Below, in pieces: positions 50,474 through 62,200 of a stretch of DNA of 64,000 nucleotides. How positions within the stretch are numbered: the first letter of the stretch is position 1; each line of letters opens with the position of its first letter. A program made the position numbers and the translations under genes. The notes beneath the pieces were generated by a model that saw only the letters and a list, made by a program, of their open reading frames with translations, made no database searches and was not told where the DNA came from. The DNA comes from Paramecium pentaurelia. Taxonomy: Eukaryota; Ciliophora; Oligohymenophorea; Peniculida; Parameciidae. Location: positions 1-64,000 of the forward strand of contig CAJJDO010000145.1 in NCBI GenBank assembly GCA_905183005.1, written 5' to 3'.

Positions 50474-52120
50474 ATGCAAAACCAAGAAAATATACAAAAC
50501 CCAGAAACTAAACAAAACCAAGCAAATCCAGATACTATTAAACAACCACACTTTAATTAAGAATGTCCTTATAATTCAGTTTAACTTCATACTATTACAT
50601 TCAATAATGTATGGGATTACTTAGTGCATTTATAGAAATGTCATCTATTAAATTAGAGATCTGAAATTAGATAATCTTCTTAATATTACATGTGTCATCG
50701 TTGTCTAAAAGTTTTTGAGGAATTCTAATAATTATTAGATCATAAAGATACAGAACATAAAATGAATTTTGAATAGTTATTTGATAATAAGCCAGAATAA
50801 TGGATACATTTATCAAAGAAGGGAAGATGGGAAATTATAAAACTTATTGAAAATTACAAAGATAATTATCTAAATAAAAAGGATACTAAACCTGATAATA
50901 TATTTCCTTCATATTAAACAGATCCACGTTTAAATACTCCTAGAGACACAATAGCAAAAATTAGGAATTTACATATAGAGAAAAAGGAGAAATTGTAATT
51001 GTATTTATTACAATCCAAAATTTTAGAATCTGCTTATCATAAATTATTTAATCATTATAAAGATCTATCTATGATCAATAAAGAATATCCTTATAAATTA
51101 ACTAAAGATTCATTTCATTAATTAATGATTAAACACAATATTAAATTGAGTAATCAATTATTTGATTAAACAAAAGTTTGTGAATTTATGGAAACTGCTT
51201 TAACTAATTAAGAAGATCATATTATGTATATGAATAGAAGAACTATTAATAAGTATTTTTATCTTTGGATTTTGATTCATGAAGATGTTAATCCATTTTA
51301 AGGTGTTCAATTTTAAGAACCATGGGTAATTCTAGCAATCCCAACTTCATCTGAACAATTATTGAATATATCTATTAAAAAACCTAAAGATAATATATAA
51401 TTATTAGAATTCTAAAAGTAATTGAATGAATAATTGGAGATTGCAAAATAAATAGAATAAGAGAAGTATAAATTTGATTAAAAGAAAATTGAAGAAAGTA
51501 AAGTATTTGAATAAAAGATATAAAAATTAGAAAACTTAGAAACATAATTAAGAATTCAAATGACTACATAAAATAAGTATTTAAATGATTTTGAATCAGT
51601 GAAATAATAATTAAAAGAATAATCTATAATAGATCTTTAAGATCGTAGTAATAAACTTGACCATTATTATTAAGTTTAAAGAACTAAAATATAAAATGAT
51701 ATGACTAATCAATCAGAATTATTTAAATTAGCTGATGCTTTTGCAAAAGAGAAATAAAAATTATTATAAAGAGTTGAAATATATGCTGAGAAAAGAAACA
51801 AAATTCATTATGAAACTTAAGATTTAAAGGAATAAATCACTAATTTAGGTGAAAAATTAAGATAAGATGAATAAGAAAGATTAAAAAATAAAACTAGAAG
51901 AAGATAAAGAATTATATAGGAATTATGTATAAAATGTTAAAAAAATACAAGAGAAGTTATTCATTTTCCTTGTTAACATTTTCTATTTTGCATTTAATGT
52001 ATAATTTAAGGTATGGTTGAAAAAAGATAATAATGTCCTTTAGTAGCAATTGGATAATGTAGAGATTAGAGATATTTAGATAAGAAATTTAAGACTGTCA
52101 AATTCAGTAAAAATGATTGA
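50474..52120 (+). CDS. C2H2 and RING zinc-finger coiled-coil protein
   Basis: Intronless frame from ATG 50474 (MQNQENIQNPETKQNQ) to TGA 52118-52120, about 548 residues. A C2H2-like finger lies near residue 75: YMCHRCLKVFEEFQQLLDH then KDTEH. The middle is folded helical sequence and then a long coiled coil (LNEQLEIAKQIEQEKYKF, SELFKLADAFAKEKQ). The C-terminus is a RING-type finger: ELCIKCQKNTREVIHFPCQH, FLFCIQCIIQGMVEKRQQCP, with the C-x2-C, P-C-x-H, C-x2-C and CP ligands in order, although the last Cys is displaced (CPLVAIGQC). Such C-terminal RINGs are E3 ubiquitin ligase modules. Start is 104 bp from the divergent EML start. Confidence 0.82.
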
Positions 52121-52136
52121 TTTATAAAATATTAAT

Positions 52137-52594
52137 ATGAACAATTAATCCCTCTATATATTGCATCATATAACTCTTGAAATTTATTTACAAAAAAAAT
52201 ATGGAATCTTTAATAATTTAATTATGTAACAAGGATTCTTGTAATAACAAAATGGATATTATGATGATGTTCCATAAGGTAAAGGTGAATCATAGGAATA
52301 AAAAACTACTCTATTAGAATGGTTGGCCATTGTTGGATTGATAATGTTAACATATATGGTCATTATATTCATTTGGATTGTGTGTAATGTGATTATTAAT
52401 CCTTAGGTATGGCTGGTATACATAATAATTTTGAAGCCACAGTTATATGTTTTATGGTTATCTTTTTTTGTATTTACATCCCAGGAATAGGATATTTCTG
52501 GTATTAGGGTTTACAAGTGAGATAACAATTAATATAAGACTTTATTACCAAAAAATTATAAGAAAATCAATTGGAAATAGGAGGAAGAGTTTGA
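52137..52594 (+). CDS. Small two-TM membrane protein
   Basis: ATG 52137 (MNNQSLYILHHITLEIYLQK), or a later ATG at 52223 (MQQGFLQQQNGYYDDVPQ). Two hydrophobic segments: LLEWLAIVGLIMLTYMVIIF and TVICFMVIFFCIYIPGIGYF, joined by a short loop after removal of a 23-nt intron. C-terminus QQLIQDFITKKLQENQLEIG at TGA 52592-52594. About 140 residues. Glu/Gln-rich and short, with no family recognised. It starts 17 bp after the RING gene stop on the same strand; convergent with the CnoX-like gene, 11 bp away. Confidence 0.6.
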
Positions 52595-52605
52595 TTAATT
52601 TAAAT

Positions 52606-53566
52606 TCAATATAATAACTATGCCAATTCATGACGACCCCTAATTACTTTCTCATTTTATGAACCCAATTCACTAAAAATTTATTATAATCTCTTTTATG
52701 CTTTTCTCCCTTCCCAATTCCTATCAATCCTTACTAACTACATTCTAAATCAATTATACATCCAATAACAAATCTATAGCCAAATCGTATCTCTTATCAT
52801 TTAAGGCATTCTCACTTATCTAAAATCTTAGATTCAAATCATCTGGTCTCTTATCAAGTTCTTACAATTATTCTTTTATCATTAAAGGTAGTTCATGCCA
52901 ATCCCTCATCATTTTATAGAATTCCATTATTTCTTAATATAATTCATTAAAATCATCATCTTTTTATTTCTTTTGAATTTACTTAAATAAAGTCTCAACA
53001 ATATCAAATTAACCTAATAATACATGACCCTTAGCTTAATATAACTTAAATTTATCATAATATTTTTTTAATCTTTCATTTTCTTGACTTGAAATACTTA
53101 ATTAAATTAATTCTTTTGCATTTTCTTAAAAAGAATGTTAACTTAATTACATTAAGATTGATTCACCTAAATCTTCTCCTTTTATTTCTCTAGATAGACG
53201 ATCTATTGAAATAATGAAATTTTCTAAATTTTAATTTTTCTAATAAATATCTATAAAAGAGTTCTTATAAATTAAAGCAACAAATGGTATAGATTGAATC
53301 TACAATTATTATTTTATTGTTTCATTTTTATCAATATCAACATTAAGAATTGTGCCTACACTTTCATATTATTTTAGATGTCCCATTAATGTTTTATTGA
53401 ATTATTTACATTCTGAAGACCAAGAAGCATAACAATTTAAAAAGATTATTCTATCTTCACTTAATTTCTCTATTTCTTATAAATCATTTGCTTCCATAAC
53501 AAATTATTGATTTCCTCCAAATTTATATGAGAATCTAGGAAACTATTTAACAAGTTTTTTAAGCAT
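52606..53566 (-). CDS. CnoX/YbbN-like thioredoxin-TPR protein
   Basis: ATG 53566 (MLKKLVKQFPRFSYKFGG). Thioredoxin fold: IIFLNCYASWSSECKQFNK, LNVDIDKNETIKQQLQIQ, then SIPFVALIYKNSFIDIY with the cis-Pro. The usual CxxC is SSEC, so the first Cys is lost, as in E. coli CnoX (YbbN), which keeps SxxC. The C-terminal half ends with the YbbN-type helical repeat: LNLRFQISENALNDKRYDLA, IDLLLD, then after a 22-nt intron RIDRNWEGRKAQKRLQQIF and SELGS. CnoX is a holdase chaperone that hands clients to GroEL; the basic N-terminus and bacterial character suggest mitochondria. Stop TGA 52606-52608. It diverges from the MiaA-like gene with 7 bp between starts. Confidence 0.8.
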
Positions 53567-53573
53567 TTTAATT

Positions 53574-54741
53574 ATGAAAAAATTATTAATAGTCTCAGGT
53601 CTAGCTGGATCAAAAAAATAAGAAGTTGTCCAAATTTTAAACAAATAAATGAAAACTAAAATCATTCCTGCAGATTCTTTGCAAGTAGTTCATCGTAAAA
53701 CATTAAAAAGGTTTATAAAAATTGGCCAATATCCACCAATTGGCCTAAGGAGAATCTATCAAATTATGAATTGATAGGAAAGTTCGATGGATTAACCAAT
53801 TTCATTACTACTTTTCAATTTAAAAAAGAAGTCTTAAAAATCCTTCAAAATATGGAAAATCCCATTATTGAAGGTGGATGTTGCTTCTTTATTAATTAAA
53901 TATTGAAATCAAGATAGGAATAATTCAGTGAAGAATAAATTCAAATAGCTGATTAAAAAGCTAAAGAAATACTACTGAATTGTTCTGATCCATAAAATTT
54001 ATTGAAGTAACTTTGTTAAAAATATAATGAATCTCCACCAATAACAGATAAATATCGTTTGATAAGAGCAATACGCTTTGCATTACTTACAAAAGGTAGA
54101 GAATTTCAATCACCTTTTAAATATGATGAATATAAATTATGTGAAATTCTGGATGTAAGAGGGTTCTTTCTAAGTGAACCTTAAGGGAACATATGTTAAA
54201 TAATATATGAAAGGTATTCAATAAATGAAACAAAAGGTGTAATGAAATGTTGAAATAAGGAGTTCTTTAAGAATTTTATGCATTTTATAAAATAAAGCAA
54301 ATTGCTAGTCTTAATTAATTAAGATTAAACACACCTATAGGATATGATCTTTTTGTAGAATTGATCAATGATTATATGGAGATCAATATTAATACTCATT
54401 ATTCTCAATCTAAAAAAGAGAGGTTAAAGAGAGAAAGAGTTAAAAAATTCATAGAGATATTTTATATTAAGTGGAGATAATATACATCTTATTAAAGAAG
54501 ATATGTTAGATCTAATTTTAATGAATTTATTTGGATAGATAATAATCTTAATAATATACCAGAATTGATTTCTTAATATTATTCATGTGAGAGACAAGAA
54601 TTCAATAATTAATTAAATAGTATAGATAGTATAGTTTTGAAAATAGACAAACATCCTGAATCGATGGGAAAATAAATGAAAATTGAAGTTTCATTAGAAA
54701 TGTAAGAATTTGTATATGAGACTATGTAAAATATGATTTGA
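53574..54741 (+). CDS. MiaA-like tRNA prenyltransferase
   Basis: Family marks: KLLIVSGLAGSKKQEVVQIL at the P-loop place, IIPADSLQVYKNWP (the DSxQ motif after a 26-nt intron), NPIIEGGCCFFINQIL, KYRLIRAIRFALLTKGREF, RCNEMLKQGVLQEFYAF after a 23-nt intron, LNTPIGYDLFVELINDYME and IFYIKWRQYTSYQRRYVR. The order fits tRNA dimethylallyltransferase, which prenylates A37 in mitochondrial and cytosolic tRNAs. The P-loop is degenerate: compared with GPTGSGKS it reads GLAGSKKQ, so the final Ser/Thr and a Gly are missing. Stop TGA 54739-54741. About 370 residues, normal length. Activity is doubtful without the Walker A residues. Confidence 0.82.
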
Positions 54742-54769
54742 ATTAAAAATTATTAAATAATTATTTATT

Positions 54770-56144
54770 ATGTTTCCATGTCTTGAGAAAGTATATTAGA
54801 TGGTTCTGTAAACTCAACTCTAATTTCTAGATAATGATCCAATACTTTAAATTAAATTATAGGATCCATACCGATTAATTTTAAAGAAAGAATACTTGCA
54901 TATATATAAATAGGATGAACCGTTTATTTCTTTTATGATTTGTTTTCCAAATCTAATAAAATGGTATGTTGTAAAAAATTTATTGATTGGATTTTCAATA
55001 AATGGATATGAATTTACAAGTCATCAAGGTGATTTATTAAAAAAACTAAAAAACATCTTAGCAGGTAGATTATTTTTTTCAAAAGTTCAAGACTTTTTCT
55101 ATCCAATGAAAATATTAGGAAGTGGGAGTTCTTCTAAAGTAATAGTAGTAAGGGAAAGGGAAGGTGGAGAAGAATATGCTTCAAAATGTGTAGTTAAGGA
55201 AGAAATGCATTTTTAGGAAATTGAGATTAATAATTAATTATAGCATCCTGCATTTGTTAAAGTAAAAGAAGTGTATTAAGGAGAGACAAGTTATTACATT
55301 GTGATGGATCTATTATCAGGTAAAACTTTATAATTGTTTCTGGGTAATCATAAACCTTTCCCATTAGAATAAACAAAATAAATAATGCATGTATGATGAT
55401 CAATAAATATGAGAGGCCTTATTGGAGGGAGTAGAATTCATGCATTCTAAAAATATTATGCATAGAGATATTAAACCTGAAAATATCATTTTAGAAATGA
55501 AAGGTGGTTAGGTTAGATTGAAAATTGTAGATTTAGGTTTAGCTACTTATAGTACTTTGAGTAAATTAATTAAAATAAAAAATAGAAAGATTTAGATATC
55601 CTAAATGTGGTACTCCTGGTTTCGTAGCTCCAGAAGTTATTAATTTATAAAATAGTAATCAGACTTATGATAAGATTTGTGACATTTTCAGTTGTGGAGT
55701 AATCTTTTACAAATTACTTACAGGTAGAGATGTATTTCCAGGATAAGGATTTACTTATGTATTAGAACTAAATAAAAAATGCAATATTGATTTCTCTTAT
55801 TTAATTCTATAATAATTACCTGTTAATTTGACAGTATGTATTATAAATTATTGAGGAATCTTGTTTAAAGAATGTTATCAAGAGATCCTAAATTAAGACC
55901 TACAGCTACTGAGTGTTTGAATCATGAATTCTTTAAAAACATTCAAAAATATAATGTGATATAAAAGAAATAAGGATTTTTATAGTCAAAATAACATACA
56001 GTTGAATTTAATTAGGATAAAGAGATATAAGATTATTAAGGATCATTTGTGACTACAGAGAAGATTTAAAGTTAAAGTTAACCTAGATTAAAACAAAAGA
56101 CTATGTAAAGATTTAATACATCATAATTTGATAATATAATTTGA
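54770..56144 (+). CDS. CAMK-type protein kinase with N-terminal extension
   Basis: ATG 54770 (MFPCLEKVYQMVLQTQ). About 115 residues of beta-rich sequence (IYKQDEPFISFMICF, GYEFTSHQGDLLKKL) precede the kinase and may be a PH-like domain, frequent in Paramecium kinases. Kinase motifs: LGSGSSSKVIVV, EYASKCVVKEE, HPAFVKVKEVYQ, HSKNIMHRDIKPENI, IVDLGLATY (DLG instead of DFG), KCGTPGFVAPEV, DIFSCGVIFYKLL, MLSRDPKLRPTATECLNHEF. Introns: 55391-55415 (25 nt), one of 25 nt in the activation segment, and one near 55835 whose borders are unclear. A Gln/Lys tail ends FNTSQFDNII at TGA 56142-56144, only 4 bp from the convergent neighbour's stop. Confidence 0.88.
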
Positions 56145-56148
56145 ATAT

Positions 56149-57181
56149 TCAAAATTAATATTATGATTATTACAAAGAGCAATGTTTTGCTATATTTGAT
56201 TCAGTTGGAAAAAATACAGCCCTAGTGTAATAACTTTTATCTCTAATATTAGTTTTAGATTCTCCTAATTGAATTCCACTACATAGGAGTAAATTTCTTA
56301 AAGGTTTACAATGTTGCCGATAACTAGTTTAAGTTGATAATAAAGTAGGTTGACTATTTTATTTACTAACTCTTTTTATGTAATTTCCAAATATTTTATT
56401 TTTGAAATCTGTAATAGATTTTAAATTAGGGGATTCAGTTTCACGAGATTTCAAATTATTTTCAGTATCGCATTTTTATATGATTGAATCATTTTCACTA
56501 TAAATAGGTAATTAATAATTTGATCTTTTAGTTGATGACATCATTCTTGATGTGGAATCTACAATTTCAATATCTTATTAACTAATTTTAGTAAGTGTTT
56601 CTTAATTTTATTTGTTTATTTTTCTCATCTATTTTTTTAATGCTAAGATCTAATTAATAATAACATTTTACTTTTTATATCTTCTATTCTTTATTTTAAG
56701 GTAATTTAAATTGATTACTTATTAATTATACAAATCTATCCTAATATCCAAAGTTATATAAATTTTTTTCTCTCATCTTGTCATCGTAATCCTCTAATTT
56801 CTTCATTATCTCATCTCCATTACGAATCTACTCAATTAAAGTATCTCTATTTGGTTCCTTCGTTTCATATTACTCTAATTCTGTTAACTCAAATTACTCT
56901 CGCCATAATCCCAACCATTGATGCAGAGATTTTTATTCGGTTTAAATCTCAAAATATTATGCTTCTTAGGTCCCATCAAAATTATTGAAGCATCAATTTT
57001 ACAATTCTTCCTTGCCAAAAATTTCTATTTTTATTTACATATTATCATTTACTAAGGATTCCATTCTAGTACAACCATCTTTTTGAAGACTATGATGAGC
57101 ACGAACTGTATTGAAACCAGTATTCTCAAATACAGTTCTTCCGAATCTTTTGCAAGGAGGATGAATGAAGTCTTTACTCAT
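56149..57181 (-). CDS. Unknown protein with in-frame TGA in 5' part
   Basis: ATG 57181 (MSKDFIHPPCKRFGRTVF), then NTVRAHHSLQKDGCTRMES. Around 57000 the same frame hits one TGA (in TTG TAA AAT TGA TGC) and then stays open: NNFDGTQEAQYFEIQTEQ, LWREQFELTELEQYETKE. A 22-nt intron near 56665 leads to ILALKKQMRKINKQNQE and a Ser/Asn/Lys-rich tail (SRMMSSTKRSNYQLP) ending at TGA 56149-56151. A 28-nt intron-like sequence just before the TGA would give a different, also plausible frame but then needs a further shift. So the 5' part is unresolved: sequence error, nonsense mutation or unusual splicing. No family recognised. Confidence 0.55.
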
Positions 57182-57198
57182 TTAATAAATAAAATAAC

Positions 57199-57348
57199 TC
57201 ATTTCTATTTTTTTGCATCTTCGATTAAATTAATTCTTTTTTTGTATTACTCTACGCACTCTTTTATACATTCCTCTTCATTATTGATAAATTTGCTACT
57301 ATTGAAAGCATACACACATTTCTTAAAGCAGTTTTTAATTATATCCAT
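57199..57348 (-). CDS. Small Tim chaperone (twin CX3C)
   Basis: A 49-residue frame from ATG 57348 to TGA 57199-57201: MDIIKNCFKKCVYAFNSSKF, then INNEEECIKECVEQYKKRIN. The twin CX3C motif with 15 residues between the Cys pairs, an acidic/EE stretch before the second pair and the following Y match the Tim9/Tim10/Tim8/Tim13 family of intermembrane-space chaperones that guide carrier and barrel proteins. It is shorter than typical members (80-100 residues), having almost no N-terminal arm, so a first exon could be missing. Spacing is 22 bp from the upstream gene and 17 bp to the next start. Confidence 0.7.
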
Positions 57349-57370
57349 AATTATATAATAAAATTAAAAC

Positions 57371-58128
57371 TCATTATTATTTACTAATTTCTCGCAAGTA
57401 CTTTCTTAGTCTTTTCTAAATATATTATATAAATGTATATATATTACATCCTCCAAATCTCTATCCAATTTACTCTACTTTATTTATCCCACTGTCATAT
57501 TTTCTCTCTCCTTCTTATATTACTCCAAATCATAAACATAAAATTAATAAACCTTATCAAATACTCTGTCTATGTTAGCTTAACTTACATAACTTCCAAA
57601 TAAATGAAATACACTCATTGACATAGCTCCCTTCTTCCATATTGATATTGGTAATAACATAAATATACTACCCATCATAGCACCCCAACAATAAGCATTT
57701 ATTCCTATTCTATTTCTACAATCTGCTAATTAAGCAACTAACATCATTCTATTTTATAATTAAAGCAATTCATTTAAATCCATATCCTTTTAACTCTTTC
57801 TCATCTCCTTACTTACATATTCAGCAATAACATTATTTTTTTCAAACACATATTTTATCACATTTTATTTATGTTTAAAACTAAATTGATATTGTGGTAT
57901 ATATGTTCCTCCAAATATATTTGAAAAAAATTGCTAAGTTTAATTTACTGCACTAGCATAGAAAGAATACAATTATCCTGTCTCCTCATCATAACTAGAT
58001 GGCTTATGCTTTATCAACTAAGGTCCCTCTACAGGTTTTCTTTCTTCCTATTACTAAGACAATTCCATTCTTATTCTTTAACTTAAGGTCATTGGTTTTC
58101 TACTTTTCTCTTTTTCTTAATCTTCCAT
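57371..58128 (-). CDS. Single-TM protein, unknown
   Basis: ATG 58128 (MEDQEKEKSRKPMTLSQRIR). After a polar N-terminus comes YSFYASAVNQTQQFFSNIFG, then helical sequence (NELLQLQNRMMLVAQLADC) and one membrane segment, YCWGAMMGSIFMLLPISIW. The C-terminal part continues FHLFGSYVSQANIDRVFDKV and KSKLDRDLED; a 32-nt intron there shifts the frame to KRLRKYLREISKQQ and TGA 57371-57373. Without that intron the frame would run on into the small Tim ORF. About 240 residues. Unknown family; the neighbourhood with a small Tim makes a mitochondrial role thinkable but nothing in the sequence proves it. Confidence 0.65.
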
Positions 58129-59242
58129 TATATTATTTTGTAAAATAAGATAAATTATTATTTATACTATTTACTCAAATTATTTATGTAAAAACATACA
58201 AAGAATTTTTTATTAAATAAATTATTCAATTATTACAATTTCCTTTAGAAATCATAATAACATTTGGAAAGGTAACATTAACTTTTCAAAATATTTATCA
58301 TAATCAAATAAATACCTATAAGAATAATTTAAAAAAGGCAATATAGAAGTAATTAAATTTGTAAAAAGTATATGTTTCAAACATAACTTAAAAATGATAG
58401 TGGCTACTCAACAATTCAAAGTTTAATAATAAATTATCTTATATTTTACTCGTTTATTTATGATATTAAATTCTAAAAAGTCTTCATTCACTTTAATAAT
58501 GATAATCAATTTCTATTTTAATAATTTCCTTATCCTATAACTATTTTTAAAAATTGATTAAAAAATTAATATTTAATCTAATTAGAATTCAATAAATATT
58601 ATGAATTATTTAAGCTTTAATTAATATATTGATAATTTAAGAATTTATTAGCTTCTTAAAATAACCTTAATTGGGCATATTTCTATTTTTTCGACATAAA
58701 AATATATTTTTTATTAAAATCATTTTGATTTTCAAGAAATTTAAAAGTTATATATTTTTATGATTATTCAAAAAATTATTATTTGATATTTAAGTAAACC
58801 TGTAAGATTTTTCATCCATCAAAGTAGTTTAATTTATGATATGCAAAATTAGTTCTCTTAAATTATAAATATATATATTTGAATTTAATGCTATAGTCAA
58901 GAAATTATTAGTTAATCTTTTTGAATATGATTATTAATTTAACGTATAATTAGATTATTGAATAAACATCTAATAATATCTTAAATATTTTTTAATCTGT
59001 TCTTTTTATACTTATATAAATATTATTAATAAGGGTATATATACATAAATTATGATTAAAAAACACATATATAATAAATTATGATATATATTGGTTACAT
59101 TAATTCAATTTTATTATAACTATTATAGTTATTATAATTGCAGTACTTATGAAATTGTGTCTAATATTTATATAATTATTTGAAGTTCTCTTTAGATATC
59201 CACATTTTTCACAATCACAGTTAATATTTTCGATCAAAATCA
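58129..59242. other. AT-rich divergent spacer
   Basis: About 1.1 kb of very AT-rich sequence between divergent genes. No coding frame, RNA gene or repeat family is visible. It must contain both promoters. Confidence 0.55.
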
Positions 59243-62200
59243 ATGAATAAAAATACTATTTTTATTTAAAAAATATAGATAAATTTCCATTTATAAATGA
59301 AATTTATTAAGAAATGTTTGAAATATTAAAGACTTCAATTATAATATTTGATTGGACATACGTAAGTAGCATTAGAATAGGAAAACAAATTATTTTGGAC
59401 AGTGTGTGAATTCGTTAGAATGTTTTAAACAATTGCTTTAGTTTTACTATATAAACATATTATTCGAATGCTTAATACTAATATAGAATTTGATTAACCA
59501 TCTTCAAGTTAGGATAAGGTTGAATTGTTATGTAGAATAACTATGCCTACTATTTTGATATAAGAATATTTATCCTTAGAACAAATTATATATTTCTAAT
59601 TAATATTTTTGGCATCACTCTTTTTAATGTTACTTATCAATGTTGTAGCATTAAGATTGGAGTATATACATTTTAAATAAATAAAATTTCAAAATAAGCG
59701 GACATTTAACAAAGTAGATGGGAATAGTTTTTGTAATAATTATTAACTTATTATATAGAATCTCTTAATCTATTGAATAGCACATATAATAATAATGATT
59801 TTACAGAACATTTTCTATTGAAATAATTAATGGGAACTGATAATGGATCACTAATTGAATTACAATTATTAAGAACATCAATATTAACTAATTATTTCAC
59901 ACATATTATGTTTTTACCTTAAATTTATTGGGTTGCTATTATATTTTATAGAATACATAATCAAACAAATTATTCAATTGGACTATTTATATTAAACTTT
60001 ACTCTCAATTCAATTTAATTACTTTTTCTTATAATATTAGAAACATTATCATTATATATGTAATAATCCTATAGACTTAAAGATACTAATTATTTGAGAT
60101 TGAGAATAACTACTTCATTTAAAATAGGTTAGATGTTAAGGATTATTCCAACTTTAATATATTTTAGTGTACTTTATATAGTAGATCCTTTAGCAATTTA
60201 TAATAATTTAGTATTTGAGTAAGTATTATCATGTTTTGGAATATTAAATTTGATTTTTGATCTTTAAGATTAATCTTTTAATATTCCATTTGTTTAACCT
60301 TATAAAATCTATGTATTTCATTTAGCATTTTCATTGGCTTTTTGTTTATCATTTTTAAAATTAATCTAATTAAATATTAATGATATAATAACATTGTCTA
60401 TGATGATATCTCCTTGTATGTGTAAAATGCTTAATTAATTGACAGACTTTAATTTTAAGAAAATAATAACTCATACATTACATCCAGAGAATATTCCACC
60501 AAAATAAAAGATTTTGAAAAGAAATTCATAATCAATGACTAAATCACTTATTGTTAATGATGATGTTCATTAAATTGAAAGACAAATTTGTTTATAGAAA
60601 TTAGAATAAGTGAGTATGATTAGACTTACAAATTATAAGTATTTTCTACAATTCTTACGTCTATATGAATTATTGTGTATAAATTAATAACATGTTTATT
60701 AAACAACTGATGTTTTTAATCCTAATAAATCAAAGTTTTTAATGCAATGTTTTATATTAATAAAAACTCATGTTGAATTATGTAATAATTTGTACTGTTT
60801 TTGTAGAGGATTTTGGGGAGAGAAAAAGCAAACTCTCTCTTTAAATATATAAAAATAAGATATGAAAATATTCTCTGATTATACTTGTAAGGGTTTAACA
60901 ATTTCTATAGATTTAATAGATAGATATATTAGATATTATATTAAACTTATTTTAAATATAGAAATTTATGTTACATAACCTAATTTAACATATATTGCTT
61001 AACTAATTAGTTTTTTAAGTAAATCAGAAGAATCATTATAAGCATGGTTATAAGTTATGGAAGTTAAATTATAATTACAAGAATAAAAAAAACCATTTGA
61101 TGAAATAACTACTAATCTAATAATAAGTTATTCTAAATATTAAACATTATTTAGAGCTTAATTTTATTTGAATGATAAATCTATAAAGAAAACTATTTTA
61201 TATGGAGATTATAGGAATACTGAATTATAGAGAAGTCTATTAATACATAAATTAATGTAATGTTTGGATGTAAAGAAGAGTTATTTAATCAAATTAGGCA
61301 ATAATAAATAATCATATGAAGAAGTTTAATAACTTTATATTGAATCAAATTCTTATTTTCTCAAATTATAAAATGAATTATAAGAATTTCATGATCAATC
61401 ATAATGTAGAACTTCTTGTTTACTTATGATGTTATATTATGTTGAAGTTCGTTGTGATTACATACAATTTTAGAAATATAAAAATGTATTTTATATATAT
61501 ATATTTTTAGTATCTTAGAACTAAAGACATTAAGTTTTTTGAATACCCTATTATTTTTAATGCTCCATAAAATATATGTTATCTTAAAGTAAATTTATCA
61601 AGATTTTCAAAACATAAATGTAGAGGAGAAATCTTAGCAAGATCAGAAAATTCATTTAAATTTTTTGGTTTTGAATCTAAAGATGATTTTCTACGTTAAA
61701 GAGTTACTGTTCATGAATTAGTACCACCTTTGATATCATCAGTGCATAATACTATTATTGAATTATTTCTAATGAGTAATCGACCTAATGTTATAAGAAA
61801 GGAACGTTATCTTATAGCTGAAAAAACCAATTAAGAAATTGTTTTCGTTGAAATGTTTATTGATTTATGTTTTGTTATTACTGGTACTGAATTTCCTGTT
61901 TATTGTTTTATGCAAGAAATTAAACCTATTGGAATCTTTGAAAATATAAGGGGACATATAATTGTTGATGATTATGAAATCATATAAGGAATAAGTTCAT
62001 TAGCTTATCAATCTTTATTTTTAGATTCACCAAGTGAAATATGCAATAAAGAGATATCAGAATTTTATGGAGATTTTACTGAAAATGCATAAAGATTAAA
62101 TCAAATGATGGATACTAAAACAAGTAGATATAGAGGAATGACTTAATCAGTAGTTAGTTAATAAGGTGGTATTTAATAAAAAGATACAAATTCAATTTAT

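Noticed and set aside
57301..57450. True gene fusion between the TM protein and the small Tim
   Set aside because: The unspliced frame is continuous, but the 32-nt GTA...TAG sequence is a normal intron and its removal gives a clean TGA; kept only as a possible retained-intron product.
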